Positions 1 through 5,866 of a stretch of DNA of 7,669 nucleotides are shown piece after piece. The stretch's first letter is position 1, and each line of letters begins with the position of its first letter. This stretch comes from an uncultured Prevotellaceae bacterium (GTDB lineage Bacteria > Bacteroidota > Bacteroidia > Bacteroidales > Bacteroidaceae). The stretch spans positions 1-7,669 of the forward strand of contig CADCQC010000277.1 in assembly GCA_902803455.1 (NCBI GenBank). Reading direction: 5' to 3'. Position numbers and translations under genes: made by a program. The notes below the pieces were generated by a model. The model worked only from the letters and a program-made list of their open reading frames with translations. It was not told the origin of the DNA and ran no database searches.

Positions 1-42
1 ATCAAGCATGTGGATGAGATCAAGCGAATAACAAGAAAATAA
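1..42 (+). CDS. C-terminal end of an unidentified protein (partial)
   Basis: Frame 1 is open from the first base to a TAA at 40-42 and gives 13 residues, IKHVDEIKRITRK. The charged, helix-like end and the AT-rich, hairpin-rich DNA that begins right after the stop fit a real gene end. Thirteen residues are too few to identify a family, and a chance open frame of this length is quite possible. A 9-bp inverted repeat (CAAGCATGT at 3-11, ACATGCTTG at 68-76) brackets the stop. Confidence 0.35.
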   Translation: MKHVDEIKRITRK

Positions 43-97
43 AAAAGAAAGAAAAAAATCTATTAGGACATGCTTGGCGTCGACGAAAACAATAAAA

Positions 98-111
98 AAA
101 CGCAAGCGTTT
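98..111. repeat. Small perfect palindrome (hairpin)
   Basis: AAACGC at 98-103 and GCGTTT at 106-111 are perfect complements around a two-base AA centre. It lies some 55 bases after the possible gene end at 42. It lacks a following T run in the plus direction, so it is not a clear terminator. Confidence 0.55.
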
Positions 112-165
112 CACAAAAAGGAGGAAAAAAGGAAAGAATGCTGTTTTAAAACTGCAACCCCGGCT

Positions 166-224
166 GAATTTTGAATAATTTTTGAAACTAATTTTTGACT
201 AATTTCTCGGCGTAGCCGACTTCT
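166..224 (+). repeat. 59-bp intergenic repeat, copy 1
   Basis: Begins with GAATTTTGAATAATTTTTGA and ends with a hairpin, TCGGC-GTA-GCCGA, followed by CTTCT. The second copy at 334-392 has the same length with 6 mismatches by direct comparison (53 of 59 identical) and the hairpin stem fully conserved. The AT-rich front of the unit contains internal TAATTTTTGA-like words. No coding capacity is apparent. Function is unknown; a dispersed intergenic repeat family is the simplest reading. Confidence 0.8.
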
Positions 225-252
225 GTACCAAGCCTATTTCTCCCTTTTTGTG

Positions 253-270
253 AGTGCCTTGGCACTTTTT
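253..270 (+). terminator. Rho-independent-type terminator hairpin
   Basis: AGTGCC (253-258), a TT centre and GGCACT (261-266) form a perfect six-base-pair stem followed by a T run (266-270) on the plus strand. It could end transcripts of the gene leaving the window at position 42, although over 200 bases separate them. It sits between the two copies of the 59-bp repeat. Confidence 0.45.
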
Positions 271-333
271 CAAATTTTAATATCTCCTTTTTCCTCCTTT
301 TTTATTATCTTCTCTTCTCTGCGGGCAATGGCA

Positions 334-392
334 GAATTTTGAATAATTTTTGAAAATCATTTTTGATTGATTTTTCGGCGCAGCCGACTTCT
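334..392 (+). repeat. 59-bp intergenic repeat, copy 2
   Basis: Second copy of the element at 166-224, offset by exactly 168 bases. The stem TCGGC/GCCGA is identical and only the loop centre differs (GTA in copy 1, GCA here). Mismatches to copy 1 are otherwise confined to the AT-rich front part, so the hairpin seems to be the constrained portion. Confidence 0.8.
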
Positions 393-397
393 TATCA

Positions 398-414
398 AGC
401 ACGCAAAGCGTGCT
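398..414. repeat. Seven-base-pair palindrome (hairpin)
   Basis: AGCACGC (398-404), AAA, GCGTGCT (408-414): a perfect 7-bp stem with a 3-base loop, six bases after repeat copy 2. No T run follows on either strand. It is one of the cluster of GC-cored hairpins in this intergenic region. Confidence 0.6.
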
Positions 415-418
415 GAGT

Positions 419-437
419 AAAAATCAGCCTTCGGCTG
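419..437 (-). terminator. Probable terminator of the patatin-like gene
   Basis: On the minus strand CAGCC-GAA-GGCTG (437 down to 425) forms a 5-bp GC-rich stem followed by A and five T (423-419). It lies about 100 bases after the patatin stop codon in the right orientation for an intrinsic terminator. The stem is short, so efficiency is uncertain. Confidence 0.45.
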
Positions 438-540
438 GAAATAATATAAAATTCAATTCAAAATTATATAAAATAACAGACGCACAACTGTCGAGGCTGT
501 TGCACACCCCTTCATCACAAAAAAAACGGTCAAGTATGAT

Positions 541-1398
541 TTATGGCTGCCCCAAAAAAGATCTGATGTCACTGATCATGCGTTGGCCAGTCTGATGGCC
601 GATGTCATAGACGGCTTGCATCTCATCAGGGTCGTGGGAGATGTGGCCGATCTTCAACGGGGCATCCGGACGGATGACCAATGCCCGGCCTTCCTGCTCA
701 CGCTGCCGCACAAAGGCCAACTGCTGGTTGTACATCACGTGCCGTGTGTCGAGTGCTTTCACCATCAAGGGATATTTGCGGAGCGACAGGCGCAACAGCG
801 GCATCAGTTTGTTGTGTTGCTTCACAAAACCCTCTGGCTGGGTGAGGATCACGATGTTGCGCTCGTAACCCTCCCGCTCGAAATAAGCCAATGGGATGGA
901 GTCGGCCACGCCACCATCGAGCAACAGTTTCCCTTCGAGGGCGACAGGCTTCGACACCATGGGCATGGATGCCGAGGCGCGCACCCAGTCGTAGGCGATG
1001 CTGCCACCCTGCTCGAGCCGTTTGTAGACAGCCTCGCCGGTCATCACATCTGTGCACACCAGATGGAAGGCGGTGTCGCTCGACTCATAGGTGTCGTTGT
1101 CGAAAGGATCATATTTTTCGGGGATGTCGTGGTAGGCATATTGCGCACCAAAGAGGTCGCCTGTCAACAGCCAGGAACGCATGCTGCAATAGCGCCAGTC
1201 TTTGGCGTAGCGCTTGTTGTAGCGGATAGGACGGCCATGCTGACGGGATACGAAGTTGATGCCGAACGCAGCACCAGCAGAGACGCCTACGACGCCATCC
1301 ACCCAGATGTCTTCTTCCATCAATACATCGAGGATGCCTGCCGTGAATAATCCCCGCATGGCACCTCCCTCCAAAACCAGTCCTGTCTTCATCGTCAT
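541..1398 (-). CDS. Patatin-like phospholipase / acyl hydrolase family protein
   Basis: A 285-residue member of the bacterial patatin family: serine lipid acyl hydrolases with a Ser-Asp catalytic dyad. The glycine-rich oxyanion-hole loop is at the N-terminus (LVLEGGAMRG, residues 7-16). The nucleophile elbow is GVSAG (38-42, Ser40), and the catalytic Asp lies in DGG (161-163). The order and spacing are typical, so the enzyme should be active. No signal peptide or membrane segment is visible, so a cytoplasmic or membrane-associated location is inferred. Its organisation resembles the YjjU-type branch. Substrate is not predictable; phospholipid or lysophospholipid is the family norm. The ATG at 1398 is supported by the only good Shine-Dalgarno sequence in the window (AGAGGAGA at 1401-1408). 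A second in-frame ATG lies two codons on, at 1392. It is transcribed alone, with a promoter at 1472-1479 and tandem palindromes in the leader, divergent from the next gene. Confidence 0.9.
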   Translation of the reverse strand: MTMKTGLVLEGGAMRGLFTAGILDVLMEEDIWVDGVVGVSAGAAFGINFVSRQHGRPIRYNKRYAKDWRYCSMRSWLLTGDLFGAQYAYHDIPEKYDPFDNDTYESSDTAFHLVCTDVMTGEAVYKRLEQGGSIAYDWVRASASMPMVSKPVALEGKLLLDGGVADSIPLAYFEREGYERNIVILTQPEGFVKQHNKLMPLLRLSLRKYPLMVKALDTRHVMYNQQLAFVRQREQEGRALVIRPDAPLKIGHISHDPDEMQAVYDIGHQTGQRMISDIRSFLGQP

Positions 1399-1414
1399 GT
1401 TCTCCTCTTGTCAG

Positions 1415-1465
1415 AATCGTGTATAGATTTAAATCTTGTATAGATTGGAATCGTGAATAGATTCG
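1415..1465 (-). promoter_or_regulatory. Three tandem 17-bp operator-like repeats
   Basis: Three adjacent 17-bp units at 1415-1431, 1432-1448 and 1449-1465 follow the pattern AATCkTGwATAGATTnn. The middle copy is AATCTTGTATAGATTGG. Each unit is itself an inverted repeat (AATC...GATT, extending to AATCT...AGATT in the middle unit). They fill the space between the patatin -7 box (1472-1479) and the ribosome binding site (1401-1408), so they cover the expected transcription start. This is the layout of a repressor operator array, but no regulator is encoded nearby. The role is inferred; the repeat structure is directly visible. Confidence 0.65.
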
Positions 1466-1471
1466 CGCCTG

Positions 1472-1479
1472 CAAAGTTA
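1472..1479 (-). promoter_or_regulatory. Promoter -7 box of the patatin-like gene
   Basis: TAACTTTG on the minus strand matches the Bacteroidota -7 consensus TAnnTTTG exactly. No good TTTG -33 element lies 19-21 bases upstream, so an activator or a weak promoter is possible. Transcription would start around 1465, giving a leader of roughly 65 bases that contains the tandem palindromes. Confidence 0.6.
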
Positions 1480-1504
1480 CAAAACAAGGTTAAAATGCCA
1501 TGAA

Positions 1505-1546
1505 AAGTTAACCAAAATTTTTATAATATGAAGGGGCGGTTAACTT
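1505..1546. repeat. Inverted repeat in the divergent intergenic region
   Basis: AAGTTAACC (1505-1513) and GGTTAACTT (1538-1546) are perfect 9-bp inverted arms separated by 24 bases. Each contains the palindrome GTTAAC. The pair lies just upstream of the patatin promoter, in the region shared with the divergent exported-protein gene. Two such sites about three helical turns apart suggest a pair of binding sites for one regulator (inference). Confidence 0.5.
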
Positions 1547-1628
1547 AATTTTAATAGACTGAAACCACCACACGGATAACAAAACTTAAAAAAATCGGGG
1601 TGAGATCTTTCAGAATGACAGATTGGCC

Positions 1629-1636
1629 TATATTTG
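1629..1636 (+). promoter_or_regulatory. Promoter -7 box of the small exported protein gene
   Basis: TATATTTG is an exact TAnnTTTG match, 27 bases before the ATG at 1664, placing transcription start near 1643. No clear -33 TTTG is present at the standard distance. Confidence 0.6.
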
Positions 1637-1663
1637 TGATGTTGATTTCTGATTTCTTAATAA

Positions 1664-2167
1664 ATGTTGATGCTCTTTTCCTTACGCCTGAGATGGGCGC
1701 TATTGATGGCTTCTGGTTGGATGATGGCCAGTGCACAACCACGGTGCGTGGTGATCGACAAAGAGACAGGCACGCCCCTGCGTGATGTGAAAGTCTATAC
1801 CGACAAAGGCACACAGACCGTCTCTGATTATCAAGGACGTATCTATCTCGACACGGTGTTTCATAGCGCCACCCTCTCGCATGTGAGTTACCTCTCCCGT
1901 GTGGTGAAGGCAGAGGAGATGCGCGACACCCTGTGGATGATCCCGAAGGAAAACAGACTTGGCGAGGTGGTCGTCTGGGGCACTGACCGCAAGAACATCA
2001 ACTCCATGGTGTCGGATGCCACGAGAAATTTGGAGGCGTATGCACCGCCAAAGGGTCTGGTGAGCTTCGACTTCTTCGAGATGTTCAGAAAAAAGCCGAT
2101 GAGCCGGAAGGCAAGGAAGAAAAACAAAGAGTTGCTTGAAAACTGGGATCGGATATACGGAAAATGA
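1664..2167 (+). CDS. Exported protein with carboxypeptidase-D regulatory-like domain
   Basis: A 167-residue protein. Residues 1-25 form a signal peptide: basic RLR, then the hydrophobic stretch WALLMASGWMMASAQ, with likely cleavage near the SAQ/P junction. Residues about 26-105 resemble the carboxypeptidase-regulatory-like beta-sandwich common in Bacteroidota surface and TonB-linked proteins: a start like VVIDKETGTPLRDVKVYTDKG, then TVSDYQGRI, and the closing motif RLGEVVVWG. The rest is a basic, helical tail (FRKKPMSRKARKKNKELLENWD). There is no TonB plug, barrel or peptidase domain, so this is a small stand-alone member, probably periplasmic or envelope-associated. Its molecular role is unknown. 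The start at 1664 keeps the signal peptide; an internal ATG at 1670 would also do. No Shine-Dalgarno sequence is visible, which is normal for the phylum. Confidence 0.8.
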   Translation: MLMLFSLRLRWALLMASGWMMASAQPRCVVIDKETGTPLRDVKVYTDKGTQTVSDYQGRIYLDTVFHSATLSHVSYLSRVVKAEEMRDTLWMIPKENRLGEVVVWGTDRKNINSMVSDATRNLEAYAPPKGLVSFDFFEMFRKKPMSRKARKKNKELLENWDRIYGK

Positions 2168-2283
2168 GAAGCTCCCTGTTTGGCACGGTCTGTGGATTCA
2201 TGATGTCAGCCTGAAAAACACGCTTTTTTTGCCGATTCTACATTTTTATGGAAAGAAAATGACCAAGATCGGAAAAAATGCAT

Positions 2284-2291
2284 TATATTTG
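2284..2291 (+). promoter_or_regulatory. Promoter -7 box of the glycosyltransferase gene
   Basis: TATATTTG matches TAnnTTTG exactly and predicts a start near 2298 and a leader of about 80 bases. The -33 region is not recognisable. This promoter suggests that the glycosyltransferase is not simply co-transcribed with the preceding gene, whose stop is 210 bases before the next start. Confidence 0.55.
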
Positions 2292-2331
2292 TTTCATCTT
2301 TGTGAGTGTTACTGCGAGTGTTAACCTGTTT

Positions 2332-2357
2332 TGTTGCGATGACCCTGTCACGCAACA
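2332..2357 (+). promoter_or_regulatory. Strong hairpin in the glycosyltransferase leader
   Basis: TGTTGCG (2332-2338) pairs with CGCAACA (2351-2357), and TGAC (2340-2343) pairs with GTCA (2347-2350) around a CCT loop. Only A2339 is bulged, so the stem has 11 pairs. It lies about 50 bases after the -7 box and 20 bases before the start codon. No T run follows, so it is not a terminator. It could be a transcript-stabilising or translation-controlling structure, or a palindromic DNA site. Confidence 0.55.
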
Positions 2358-2377
2358 GACCCATACAACGATGAGAT

Positions 2378-3382
2378 ATGATTCATTTTATAGAGATTGA
2401 GACCATCAACAAGGCAAAGCGCGACATCGACGAGATCTGCCGGCGCGAGGGATACCACAACCTGACAATCCATGATTTCGGCAGTGGGGGAGTGGGCCGT
2501 TTCTTCACCAAACTCACCAGCGTCACCAGCATCCTGTGGAGACTGCGCAAGGGCGACGTGCTGTTTCTGCAATACCCGATGAAGAAGTTTTATAAGATGG
2601 CCTGCTCATTGGCGAAGATGCGTGGTGCCCGTGTGGTGACGATTATCCACGACCTGGGTGCGTTTCGTCGGCATAAACTGACGGCAGAACAGGAAAACCA
2701 GCGGTTGTCGAAGACCGACTTCCTCATCGTGCACAACCCCACCATGCGGCAATACCTCATCGACCATGGGTTCAAGGGCGGGATGCACTGCCTGCAGATC
2801 TTCGACTTCCTCTCCGAGAGCCAGCCCCGCACCTATGACGTGCCCCACCGGCCATGGAGAGTCGTCTATGCCGGCGGACTGGGAAGACGCAATGATTTCC
2901 TCTATCAGATGCCGGCCATGGACAACTGGAAGCTCGACCTCTATGGCGAGGGCTTCATGCCTGAGCGCAACAAATGTGAGGGACTGAAATATCATGGCTT
3001 CATGAAAGCCGACCAGTTTATCTCGAAGGTGGAGGCCGACTTCGGTCTGGTGTGGGATGGCGACAGTCCGGAAGCCTGTGTGGGTTCCTGGGGTGAGTAT
3101 CTGCGCATCAATGACCCCCACAAGACCTCCTTCTATCTGCGTGCCGGCATTCCCGTCATCGTATGGAGTCAGGCCGCCATGGCGCCTTTCATCCGTGAGG
3201 AAGGGGTGGGCATCGTCATCGACAGCATCAGCGACATCGGCAAGACACTCGCACAACTCTCACCTGCCGACTACCGCCAGATGAAGCAGCAGGCGCTGCT
3301 CATGGGGCAGCGCCTGGCTCAGGGTTATTATGTGAAGGAGGGGCTGAAAGCCGCCCTCGGCTATCTGAAGAACCAGAAGTAA
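2378..3382 (+). CDS. Galactofuranosyltransferase-like glycosyltransferase (GT-B fold)
   Basis: A 334-residue soluble protein resembling the beta-1,6-galactofuranosyltransferase / UDP-Galf transferase family of surface-polysaccharide assembly. Typical N-terminal features are DVLFLQYP (60-67), followed by the hydrophobic strand ARVVTIIHDLGAFR (84-97). The C-terminal Rossmann half has RVVYAGGLGR (161-170), LDLYGEG (186-192) and the family's characteristic block FGLVWDGD (222-229) to NDPHKTSFYLRAGIPVIVW (245-263). There is no signal peptide or transmembrane segment, so it should act at the cytoplasmic face of the inner membrane. Length is normal for the family. Galactofuranose as donor is inferred from family resemblance, and no UDP-galactopyranose mutase gene is in view. 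The ATG at 2378 fits the fold; an ATG at 2371 is out of frame. It converges on the GH3 gene with a 43-base gap holding no obvious terminator. Confidence 0.82.
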   Translation: MIHFIEIETINKAKRDIDEICRREGYHNLTIHDFGSGGVGRFFTKLTSVTSILWRLRKGDVLFLQYPMKKFYKMACSLAKMRGARVVTIIHDLGAFRRHKLTAEQENQRLSKTDFLIVHNPTMRQYLIDHGFKGGMHCLQIFDFLSESQPRTYDVPHRPWRVVYAGGLGRRNDFLYQMPAMDNWKLDLYGEGFMPERNKCEGLKYHGFMKADQFISKVEADFGLVWDGDSPEACVGSWGEYLRINDPHKTSFYLRAGIPVIVWSQAAMAPFIREEGVGIVIDSISDIGKTLAQLSPADYRQMKQQALLMGQRLAQGYYVKEGLKAALGYLKNQK

Positions 3383-3425
3383 AAGGTTTCTCTGCCAGAC
3401 GGCCGACGCGTCCTCTTCAGCGATT

Positions 3426-5756
3426 TCAGATATTGGGTGTCTCCCATACCTTGGTCTTGGTGCAGGTGACGTTTTGTGTCAGCCGTCCGATCTTCAAGGT
3501 GAAGTCACCTTCCTCAAGAATCCATTTCCCATCGGCTCCCACGAAGGCCAACTCCTTGGCAGCCAACTTGAACGAGACGGTCTTGGTCTCGCCGGGTTGG
3601 AGCTCGATTTTCGTGAACTGGCGCAGGCGGCGGTTGTCGGGAACCATCGAGGCTATCAGGTCGCTGGAGTAGAGCAGGACGGATTCCTTGCCCACACGGT
3701 TGCCGGTGTTCTTCACATCCACCGACACGGTGATGAGGTCGTTGGCATCAAACTGTGTCTTGTCCACACGCAGGTTGCTGTAGTCGAAGGTGGTGTAACT
3801 CATCCCATAGCCGAAAGGCCATTGCAAAGACACTTTCGCATCATAGTTGTAGGCACCGGCCATGGTCCCCACTTCCTCACTCACCTTATAATCGTAATTC
3901 GCCAGCGAGTTGATCTCCCGTGGATAGGTGTAAGGCATCTTCGCGGAGAAGTTGGCATCTCCAGCCAGCAGATTGGCGAGCGCGTCAGCACCATAGTTGC
4001 CGGGCAACAGGATGTCGACCACGGCTTGTGCCAGCGGTTCGATGTCGGCGATCAGGCGCGGGCGTCCCTCGTTGAGGATGAGGATGATGGGCTTTCCGGT
4101 CTTTGCCAGTGCTTTCACCAGGTTGCGCTGGTTCTCCGACAGCCACAGGTCAGTGAGGTTGCCGGGGGTCTCGCAGTAGCTGTTCTCACCGATGCAGGCG
4201 ATGATGACATCCACCCCGGCGGCTGCCGCCACCGCCTTGTCGATCTGCGGGGTATGTTCCTCGTAATAAGCTCCCCTTTCGTTGTAGGTCACTCCCTGTT
4301 CCAGTACGATGTTGTCTTTGCCGTATTTCAGACAGAGCGCCTCATAGATGGTGTTGTAGGATTCCGCCAGGTCTTCAGCCCTTGATCCCTGCCAGGTGTA
4401 GCTCCATCCGCCGTTCAGGCAGCGCATCTGGTTGGCGTTGGGGCCAGTGAGCAGGATTTTCTTGCCGGGAGCCAGTGGCAGGATGTTGCGCTCGTTTTTC
4501 AGCAGCACCTCAGACTCCTCAGCGGCACGGAGCGCTTTCTCGGCAAACTCCTTCGATCCGAATTTCTCGTAGCCTTTGCCGCCGGTGTTGGGCCGTTCGA
4601 AGAGTCCCAGACGGTATTTCACGCGCAGGATGCGCCTGACGGCATCATTGATGCGTTCCATGGACACCTTTCCCTCGTTGACCAGTTCCTTGAGCAGGAT
4701 GCAGAAATCCACGCTATAGGGATCCATCGACATATCGATGCCGGCATTGATGGCGATACGGATGGCGTCTTTCTTGTCCTTGGCCACTTTCTCACGGATG
4801 AAGAGGTTGTTGATGTCGGCCCAGTCGGTGACGATCATCCCGTCCCAGTTGAGGTCTTTCTTCAGCCATTGTGTCAGGTATTCGTAACTGGCATGCACGG
4901 GTACGCCGTTGATGCTGCCGGAGTTGACCATGATGGTGAGGGCGCCGGCCTGGATGGCACATTTGAAGGGCTCGAAATATTTCTCCCTCAGCATGGCGGG
5001 TGAGAGGTAGGCCGGTGTGCGGTCTTTTCCGGTGAAGGGTGCGCCGTAGGCCAGGTAGTGCTTCACGCAGGTCGCCACGTTGTAGATGCCGAGGTGGTTG
5101 GGGTCATCGCCCTGGTAGCCTTTCACCTCTTCTTCCACCATCCGTGCGTTGACGATGGGGTCTTCTCCGAAACTCTCCCAGATGCGTGACCATCGGGGGT
5201 CGCGCCCCAGGTCGATCACGGGGTTGTAGACCCACGGGCAGTTGCCGGCGCGACTCTCATAGGCGGTCACCTCTCCACCTGTGCGGGCCAGTTGGGTGTT
5301 AAACGAGGCCGCGATATTGATCGGTTGGGGGAAGAGCGTGCCACCCTGGGTATAGGTCACGCCATGGTTGTGGTCGAGGCCATAGATATCGGGAATGCCG
5401 ATATATTTCATCGACTTTTTCTGGATGAGCTGTATCCATTGTTGCCACTGGTCGATGGTGGCGGCACGTGTGCCAGGTGCGTTGAGGATCGATCCCACCT
5501 TGTATTTGGAGATCAGTGTGTCGAGCAACATCTCGTTGATTATCCAGACGGGTTTGGCGGTTCCCTGCTGTTCCATTTTCCCCATGAGGTCGAGGTTGAG
5601 TTCCAGCATTTGTCCTACTTTCTCGTCCAAGGACATTTTCGAGAGGGTCTTCTCGATTTTGGCTTCCAATGCTTCATCACGTGGGATAGCCGGCTTTTGT
5701 GCGAAGGCGCCGATTGCCACCATGAAGAGGCATGCTGTCAATAGTTGTTTTCTCAT
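3426..5756 (-). CDS. Exported glycoside hydrolase family 3 (beta-glucosidase type)
   Basis: A full-length 776-residue GH3 enzyme that removes non-reducing-end beta-linked sugars with retention. Residues 1-20 are a signal peptide (MRKQLLTACLFMVAIGAFAQ), so it acts in the periplasm or at the surface. The N-terminal (beta/alpha)8 domain spans about 30-385, with GLDHNHG (126-132), GRDPRWSRIWESFGEDP (184-200), KHYLAYG (232-238) and the nucleophile motif DGMIVTDW, giving Asp311. The alpha/beta sandwich domain spans about 410-620. There GENSYCETPGN (523-533) aligns with the acid/base loop of barley exo-glucanase-type GH3s and suggests Glu529. A fibronectin-III-like domain follows at about 670-757. 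Substrate is not determined: a beta-glucosidase or broad exo-beta-glucanase is most likely, and xylosidase is possible. No SusC/SusD pair is adjacent, so it is not in an evident polysaccharide-utilisation locus. Its promoter lies inside the cas1 open frame, and its leader of about 170 bases contains three direct repeats. Confidence 0.93.
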   Translation of the reverse strand: MRKQLLTACLFMVAIGAFAQKPAIPRDEALEAKIEKTLSKMSLDEKVGQMLELNLDLMGKMEQQGTAKPVWIINEMLLDTLISKYKVGSILNAPGTRAATIDQWQQWIQLIQKKSMKYIGIPDIYGLDHNHGVTYTQGGTLFPQPINIAASFNTQLARTGGEVTAYESRAGNCPWVYNPVIDLGRDPRWSRIWESFGEDPIVNARMVEEEVKGYQGDDPNHLGIYNVATCVKHYLAYGAPFTGKDRTPAYLSPAMLREKYFEPFKCAIQAGALTIMVNSGSINGVPVHASYEYLTQWLKKDLNWDGMIVTDWADINNLFIREKVAKDKKDAIRIAINAGIDMSMDPYSVDFCILLKELVNEGKVSMERINDAVRRILRVKYRLGLFERPNTGGKGYEKFGSKEFAEKALRAAEESEVLLKNERNILPLAPGKKILLTGPNANQMRCLNGGWSYTWQGSRAEDLAESYNTIYEALCLKYGKDNIVLEQGVTYNERGAYYEEHTPQIDKAVAAAAGVDVIIACIGENSYCETPGNLTDLWLSENQRNLVKALAKTGKPIILILNEGRPRLIADIEPLAQAVVDILLPGNYGADALANLLAGDANFSAKMPYTYPREINSLANYDYKVSEEVGTMAGAYNYDAKVSLQWPFGYGMSYTTFDYSNLRVDKTQFDANDLITVSVDVKNTGNRVGKESVLLYSSDLIASMVPDNRRLRQFTKIELQPGETKTVSFKLAAKELAFVGADGKWILEEGDFTLKIGRLTQNVTCTKTKVWETPNI

Positions 5757-5770
5757 GTCTGTAAGTGTTG

Positions 5771-5852
5771 TTATGATGTTTTTGTCTTTTATGTCGGGTG
5801 CTATTATGATGGCTTGTCTTTTTGTTCTCTGCTGTTATGATGGCTTGTCTTT
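5771..5852 (-). repeat. Three direct repeats in the GH3 gene leader
   Basis: Read on the plus strand, TTATGATGGCTTGTCTTT occurs at 5835-5852 and again, identical over 18 bases, at 5804-5821. A degenerate third copy, TTATGATGTTTTTGTCTTTT, is at 5771-5790. Starts are 33 and 31 bases apart, about three helical turns. All three lie between the GH3 promoter (5936-5967) and its start codon, inside the transcribed leader. They could be regulator sites or RNA-level elements, or simply a decayed tandem duplication. Confidence 0.7.
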
Positions 5853-5866
5853 CAGGTGGGGTGTTG

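Larger units (their letters stand above)
43..540. other. Gene-free, hairpin-rich intergenic region
   Basis: About 500 bases without a convincing gene. It is AT-rich and contains five short GC-cored hairpins, two copies of a 59-bp element (listed separately) and opposed polypurine and polypyrimidine tracts: AAAAAGGAGG-type sequence near 115-133 and CCTCCTTTTTT-type sequence near 284-303. Those tracts form an imperfect inverted repeat, because their A/T runs differ by one base. The only sizeable open frame (410-595, GTG start) runs through two hairpins and into the patatin gene on the opposite strand, so I do not call it. Confidence 0.75.

Noticed and set aside
166..437. Hairpin cluster as a CRISPR array or retron RNA
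   Set aside because: Only two copies of the 59-bp unit exist, the interval is too long and not spacer-like, and no reverse transcriptase or array-type regularity is present.
410..595. 61-codon plus-strand frame starting at GTG
   Set aside because: It runs through two hairpins, overlaps the 3' end of the patatin gene on the other strand, and has no promoter in the right place.
583..1350. Long plus-strand open frame opposite the patatin gene
   Set aside because: It is a shadow of the GC-rich patatin gene. Its translation is rich in His, Val and Arg with no recognisable motif, while the minus strand carries a complete catalytic set.
2136..2324. 62-codon plus-strand frame after the exported-protein gene
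   Set aside because: It overlaps the end of that gene, lacks an ATG start and runs through the glycosyltransferase promoter; the Cys-rich end looks random.
2606..3256. 216-codon minus-strand frame opposite the glycosyltransferase
   Set aside because: It is antisense to well-conserved glycosyltransferase motifs, its translation has biased composition, and no promoter or ribosome site supports it.
3474..4385. 303-codon plus-strand open frame opposite the GH3 gene
   Set aside because: Antisense shadow of a high-GC gene; the sense strand shows an uninterrupted 776-residue GH3 protein with all family motifs.
5771..5852. Direct repeats beside cas1 as a remnant CRISPR array
   Set aside because: The 18-20-bp units and intervals of about 13 bp are too short for type II repeats and spacers, and the copies do not resemble the usual repeat termini.
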